The translations under genes and the position numbers were made by a program. Under the pieces are notes generated by a model. The model did no database searches. It was not told the origin of the DNA and saw only the letters and a program-made list of their open reading frames with translations. From assembly GCA_023127905.1 (NCBI GenBank), contig JAGMEZ010000349.1:1-10704 (forward strand): DNA of 10,704 bases. Direction: 5' to 3'. This document shows positions 8,372 to 10,704 of the stretch, piece by piece (position 1 is the stretch's first letter; each line of letters opens with the position of its first letter). The DNA comes from Caldifarciminota bacterium. Lineage in GTDB: Bacteria > Hydrothermota > E44-bin80.

Positions 8372-8400
8372 TTGACATTTTTCTCATAATATGCTATAAA
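8372..8400 (+). promoter_or_regulatory. Near-consensus sigma70 promoter
   Basis: TTGACA (8372-8377, six of six) is separated by exactly 17 bases from TATAAA (8395-8400, five of six). Transcription would begin near 8407, about 22 bases before the lipoprotein ATG. It is the strongest promoter in the window and probably serves the lipoprotein, HU, bS22-like and tRNA genes. Confidence 0.85.
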
Positions 8401-8428
8401 ATATAAAGTTAAAAACAAGGAGGTATAA

Positions 8429-8920
8429 ATGCGTAAATATTTATTCTTTCTTATGGTCATACTTTTCGTTTCAGTTATCTTTACTTCATGTGAGAATTTT
8501 ACTCCAATTCCAGCACCGGAAGTGACAGTGCTCTACTTTTCACCACTTGGTGTATACACTTGTCCAGGGGATACAATTCCTGTAGGGATGGAAGAAATTC
8601 AATTTAAGGTCTGGAATTATGTGGATGCAAGACTCACAAATATGTCATATGTATATCGTTCAGTTCCCGGTGATAGTATAATAACACCGACTTATAATAT
8701 GGGACTTGATGTGCTTTTGTCGGGTGGAGACGAAACCTGTGTAACCTCATGTATTACTACGGTCTATAATTTGTGGCTCGAGGTAGATAGTGCGCTTGAT
8801 TACATGGATAGTCTGAAATGTAATTCTGTAGCTGAGATCACTTTTACAGGAGAGGACGACTTCGACAAGGGAAAAGAATTTGAATGTAAGATATATTTCT
8901 CTCTTAACTTGGTGCCATAG
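8429..8920 (+). CDS. Predicted lipoprotein, cysteine-rich, unknown function
   Basis: The 163-residue product starts with RK, a hydrophobic stretch and a lipobox-like IFTSC, placing the lipidated cysteine at residue 21. Phe at -3 is not the classical Leu but is tolerated in several lineages. The protein is therefore likely membrane-anchored and faces the periplasm or cell surface. The mature part looks like a single beta-sandwich domain (alternating strands, PVGMEEIQFKVWNYVDARL, and a final AEITFTGEDDFDKGKEFECK). It has five further cysteines (45, 104, 108, 131, 153), including a CVTSC pair, suggesting disulfides or metal binding. No named family is recognised. The start is secure: AAGGAGG (8417-8423) lies five bases before the ATG, downstream of the consensus promoter. 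It is 55 bases before the HU gene and likely the first gene of its transcript, an odd partner for DNA-binding and ribosomal genes. Confidence 0.85.
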   Translation: MRKYLFFLMVILFVSVIFTSCENFTPIPAPEVTVLYFSPLGVYTCPGDTIPVGMEEIQFKVWNYVDARLTNMSYVYRSVPGDSIITPTYNMGLDVLLSGGDETCVTSCITTVYNLWLEVDSALDYMDSLKCNSVAEITFTGEDDFDKGKEFECKIYFSLNLVP

Positions 8921-8950
8921 ATTTTACCTTTAATTTAGGATAAAAGAGTA

Positions 8951-8970
8951 CCTCTGTTAAAAACAGGAGG
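8951..8970 (+). promoter_or_regulatory. Hairpin covering the HU Shine-Dalgarno
   Basis: CCTCTGTT (8951-8958) can pair with AACAG (8962-8966) plus AGG (8968-8970), with an AAA loop and one bulged G at 8967: eight base pairs. The 3' arm contains the whole AGGAGG ribosome-binding site (8965-8970) of the HU gene. This could hold HU translation low until the stem is opened by a ribosome, a protein or a change in temperature. No T-run follows, so it is not a terminator. Confidence 0.6.
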
Positions 8971-8975
8971 AAAAG

Positions 8976-9278
8976 ATGGCTGAAGGTTCAATAACACGGA
9001 CAAAAGCGAGTTATGTTCTTGAAATTGCAGAAAAGACAGGAATTCATAAGAGAGACGTTTCACTAGTTGTCACCAGTTTTATCAATGCATTGACTAGCTC
9101 GCTGGTAAAGAATGAGAGGATAGAGTTAAGGGGATTAGGTGTTCTCAGAAATAAAAAGAGAAGAGCAAGGATTGCAAGGAATCCGAGAACAGGAGAAAAG
9201 GTAAAGGTGGACGAGAGGTTGGTCCCCACGTATAAACCCTCATCTTTACTGAAAAGAAGGATTAATAAGACTGGCTGA
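8976..9278 (+). CDS. HU/IHF-family DNA-binding protein
   Basis: This is a 100-residue basic protein with the family layout. An N-terminal helical dimerisation region (SITRTKASYVLEIAEKTG, then VSLVVTSFINALTSSL) leads to the ELRGLGVL strand. A beta-arm follows with the DNA-inserting proline in RNPRTGEKVKV, and then VPTYKPSSLLKRRI closes the fold. Family members bend or wrap DNA as dimers in the nucleoid. Length is close to the usual 90-100 residues. AGGAGG lies five bases before the ATG but is contained in a hairpin. The gene is followed after only 18 bases by the small ribosomal-type gene, so the two are probably co-transcribed, either from the lipoprotein promoter or a weaker local one. HU and IHF-subunit types cannot be separated from this sequence alone. 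Confidence 0.95.
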   Translation: MAEGSITRTKASYVLEIAEKTGIHKRDVSLVVTSFINALTSSLVKNERIELRGLGVLRNKKRRARIARNPRTGEKVKVDERLVPTYKPSSLLKRRINKTG

Positions 9279-9296
9279 ACATAGGAAGGTAAAATA

Positions 9297-9392
9297 GTGC
9301 CCTGCGGAAAAAAAAGAAAAAGATCTAAGATAGCAACTCATAAGAGAAAAAAAAGAAGAAAAGCAGATAGACATAAAAAGAAGAAAAGGTAG
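9297..9392 (+). CDS. Tiny AURKAIP1/COX24-type (bS22/mS38-like) ribosomal protein
   Basis: GTG start, 31 residues, UAG stop. The product begins MPCGKKRKRSKIATHKRKKR and ends RHKKKKR, so about two thirds is Lys or Arg. It matches the short bacterial proteins annotated as AURKAIP1/COX24 domain, typically M-P-x-G-KKRKR-x-K-x-ATHKRKKR...RHKKK. Relatives are mitochondrial small-subunit protein mS38 and mycobacterial bS22, which sit on rRNA of the small subunit. A ribosomal role is inferred from this resemblance. GGAAGG (9284-9289) lies seven bases before the GTG. The gene is 18 bases after HU, and its stop codon directly abuts the tRNA-Arg at 9393. It is too small for usual gene-length cut-offs and is easily missed. 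Low complexity makes the alignment short, but the ordered motif is convincing. Confidence 0.85.
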   Translation: MPCGKKRKRSKIATHKRKKRRKADRHKKKKR

Positions 9393-9468
9393 GCGCCCGT
9401 AGCTCAAAGGATAGAGCAGCGGATTCCGGTTCCGCAGGTTGCCCGTTCGACTCGGGTCGGGTGCGCCA
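9393..9468 (+). tRNA. tRNA-Arg(CCG), CCA encoded
   Basis: The 76-base cloverleaf is complete. Acceptor GCGCCCG pairs with CGGGTGC (one G-T); the D stem is GCTC/GAGC with an 8-base loop. The anticodon stem GCGGA/TCCGC carries loop TTCCGGT with anticodon CCG at 9426-9428. The variable loop is AGGTT, and T stem GCCCG/CGGGT carries loop TTCGACT. Discriminator G and encoded CCA end the gene. It reads CGG, which should be a minor Arg codon in this AGA/AGG-biased sequence. It starts immediately after the stop codon of the 31-residue gene, so the 5' end probably comes from RNase P cleavage of a shared mRNA-tRNA transcript. Confidence 0.97.
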
Positions 9469-9758
9469 TGAGAATCAGCAAATAGCAATTAGCTAATAGC
9501 AAATAGTTCCCCCCACCCCACCCTAAAAAACATACACACAATCCAAGACACAGCTATAGAATAATAATATAGGATGAACGATTTCAGACCGTCTTAAACG
9601 ACCGTTGGAAAAGAAGAAACATACCAGAAAGGAGAACAAGAAGAGACAGTCGCAATGGTCGATTATAAAAATAATTGGAAATTATGAAATGTAGGAAATC
9701 AATCAGTGTGGTTCTGCAGAAATCTGCGTCAAAAATACAAGTGAGTGGTAGGTTGTAG
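9469..9758 (+). other. Gene-poor stretch with short repeats before arnD
   Basis: No credible gene is seen on either strand; the frames open here lack a start with a ribosome-binding site. Contents: an AGCAAATAG repeat cluster (9476-9506), a C-rich tract of C runs broken by single As (9509-9523), the dyad ATAATT-GGA-AATTAT (9671-9685) and the palindrome TTCTGCAGAA (9712-9721). The stretch ATCAGTGTGGTTCTGCAG and following ATCTGCGTC look like dispersed intergenic repeat sequence common in environmental genomes; that is an impression only. No strong promoter or terminator was found. Confidence 0.5.
9476..9506 (+). repeat. AGCAAATAG direct repeats, left of arnD
   Basis: AGCAAATAG occurs at 9477-9485 and 9498-9506, around the palindrome TTAGCTAA (9489-9496). 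The 13-mer CAGCAAATAGCAA at 9476-9488 recurs exactly at 10599-10611 at the other end of arnD, in the same orientation. Confidence 0.65.
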
Positions 9759-10640
9759 ATGATTGATTTTATTGGATTAAGAATTGATGTTGATACAGTA
9801 AGAGGATATAAAAACGGTGTTATCCCCCTGCTTAACCTTCTAAAAAGACTAAATATCAAAGCGAGTTTCTTTATCCCAACAGGATACGATACTCCCTTCA
9901 GAACCCTTCCAAGATTCTTAAAAGAGAGGGGATTCCCGAGAAGAGTATTCAAACTGAGAAAGAGTTTTTATTATAAAATACTTTCTTCAGAAGATTTGGC
10001 ATTAAGAAAGATAATTAGACAAATCAGGTATGACGGACATGAATTGAACCTTCATGGTTATCGTCATTTTGATTGGCAGCTACAATTAGGGAGTTGGACA
10101 CAAAGAAGAGTAGAGAAGGAAATGCATCACGCAATTGAAAATTTTAAATCACTTACGGGTTCATTACCTCGTTCATTTGCTGCCCCAGGTTGGGTTGCAA
10201 AAAAGGAGGTTTTTCTTGCTGAGGAAAATTTTAGTTTTGATTACTGCAGTGATACACGCGGGATATCCCCTTTCTATCCCATTATTGGTAACAGACTAAT
10301 AGGAACTCTTCAAATCCCTGTTACACTCCCGACTCTTGATGAACTGATTATTCTTGGAGATCCCAAGAACCTCCTCAATATTGATGTAAGAGGAGACGAT
10401 GTTTACTGCGCACATGCTGAATTTGACGGTATGAGATACATAAGGATATTTGAGTTATTCCTGGAGAAAAACCTACAGAAAGGATATCGGTTTATTCCCC
10501 TATATGATATGATAAGATATCTCGTTAAGATTCCATCTTCTCATATAACTCAAAGGAATATTCCTGGAAGAACTGCTCTGGTTGCTTGCCAAATGAGGCA
10601 GCAAATAGCAAACAGCAAACAGAAAACAGGAAGCTTATAG
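9759..10640 (+). CDS. arnD: ArnD-type polysaccharide deacetylase/deformylase
   Basis: The 293-residue protein matches ArnD from end to end (about 296 residues in E. coli). It has GLRIDVDTVRGYKNGV at the N-terminus, GHELNLHGYRHFDWQ with metal-binding His99 and His103, AAPGW, YCSDTRG, GTLQIPVTLPTLDE and a HAE motif. The C-terminal NIPGR...CQ also has an equivalent in the enzyme. Asp10 and Asp12 supply the NodB-family acid pair. ArnD removes the formyl group from undecaprenyl-phosphate 4-deoxy-4-formamido-L-arabinose at the inner membrane, leading to L-Ara4N on lipid A and polymyxin resistance. No other arn gene is in the window, so the substrate here may be another formamido- or acetamido-sugar lipid. 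The last 13 or so residues (roughly QIANSKQKTGSL) are encoded by an intergenic-type repeat and look like an add-on. The ribosome-binding site is weak (GGTAGG). Confidence 0.9.
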   Translation: MIDFIGLRIDVDTVRGYKNGVIPLLNLLKRLNIKASFFIPTGYDTPFRTLPRFLKERGFPRRVFKLRKSFYYKILSSEDLALRKIIRQIRYDGHELNLHGYRHFDWQLQLGSWTQRRVEKEMHHAIENFKSLTGSLPRSFAAPGWVAKKEVFLAEENFSFDYCSDTRGISPFYPIIGNRLIGTLQIPVTLPTLDELIILGDPKNLLNIDVRGDDVYCAHAEFDGMRYIRIFELFLEKNLQKGYRFIPLYDMIRYLVKIPSSHITQRNIPGRTALVACQMRQQIANSKQKTGSL

Positions 10641-10677
10641 ACTTCTAACGTTACTGTTGGCTGATAACTGATTGCTG
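10599..10677 (+). repeat. Imperfect 24-base inverted repeat over the arnD 3' end
   Basis: Positions 10599-10622 and 10654-10677 align as inverted arms with 18 Watson-Crick pairs and one G-T out of 24, around a 31-base loop. The outer CAGCAA/TTGCTG block is perfect, and the inner block is nine of ten. The left arm is AGCAAATAG-type repeat; the loop contains the arnD stop codon (10638-10640). It could form an RNA stem at the transcript end, or be two oppositely oriented copies of a dispersed repeat. No T-run follows to make it an intrinsic terminator. Confidence 0.6.
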
Positions 10678-10704
10678 GTTACTGATTTTAAAGATGGACA
10701 TACT

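Noticed and set aside
9246..9488. Minus-strand frame over the HU end, small gene and tRNA
   Set aside because: It runs antisense through a certain tRNA and two supported genes.
9580..9690. Arg-rich short frame downstream of the tRNA
   Set aside because: It follows a stop codon and lacks a start codon and ribosome-binding site.
9584..9952. Minus-strand 122-residue frame
   Set aside because: It overlaps the conserved start of arnD, has no recognisable motif and resembles antisense translation.

Overview
The window is AT-rich, and every credible gene lies on the + strand. Lipoprotein-type and Sec-type signal peptides and an ArnD homologue point to a bacterium with a Gram-negative style envelope. 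Long 40-residue TPR arrays, Arg codons biased to AGA/AGG, a DUF2330-like secreted protein and a tiny COX24-type ribosomal protein would fit an uncultivated FCB-related, WOR-3 or Omnitrophota-like lineage. The lineage is inference only; no rRNA or other marker is present.

Left part (1-8180): a signalling and envelope neighbourhood. It opens with a STAND-type ATPase/TPR protein whose N-terminus lies outside the window. Next come an EamA-family (DMT) membrane transporter, a short secreted TolB-like beta-propeller fragment and a secreted DUF2330-like protein. It closes with a 981-residue three-part regulator: class III nucleotide cyclase, NB-ARC-like ATPase and TPR array. The two TPR regulators share architecture and bracket the transporter and exported proteins. 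A perfect 10-10-10 inverted repeat lies just upstream of the TolB-like gene and includes a good -10 hexamer.

Middle (8181-9468): after a 248-base AT-rich gap, a near-consensus sigma70 promoter drives a cysteine-rich lipoprotein of unknown function. An HU-family DNA-binding protein follows, with its Shine-Dalgarno sequence buried in a hairpin. Then come a 31-residue Lys/Arg-rich protein of the AURKAIP1/COX24 (bS22/mS38) ribosomal type and a tRNA-Arg(CCG). The tRNA begins at the base directly after that gene's stop codon. These look co-transcribed.

Right part (9469-10704): a roughly 290-base gene-poor stretch of short repeats precedes a full-length ArnD-type polysaccharide deacetylase. A 13-base repeat occurs on both sides of this gene. 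The second copy forms one arm of an imperfect 24-base inverted repeat whose loop holds the arnD stop codon.

The most unusual points are the pair of STAND/TPR regulators (one with an apparently intact cyclase), the operator-like dyad, the hairpin over the HU ribosome-binding site, the zero-spacing mRNA/tRNA junction, and the repeats around arnD.
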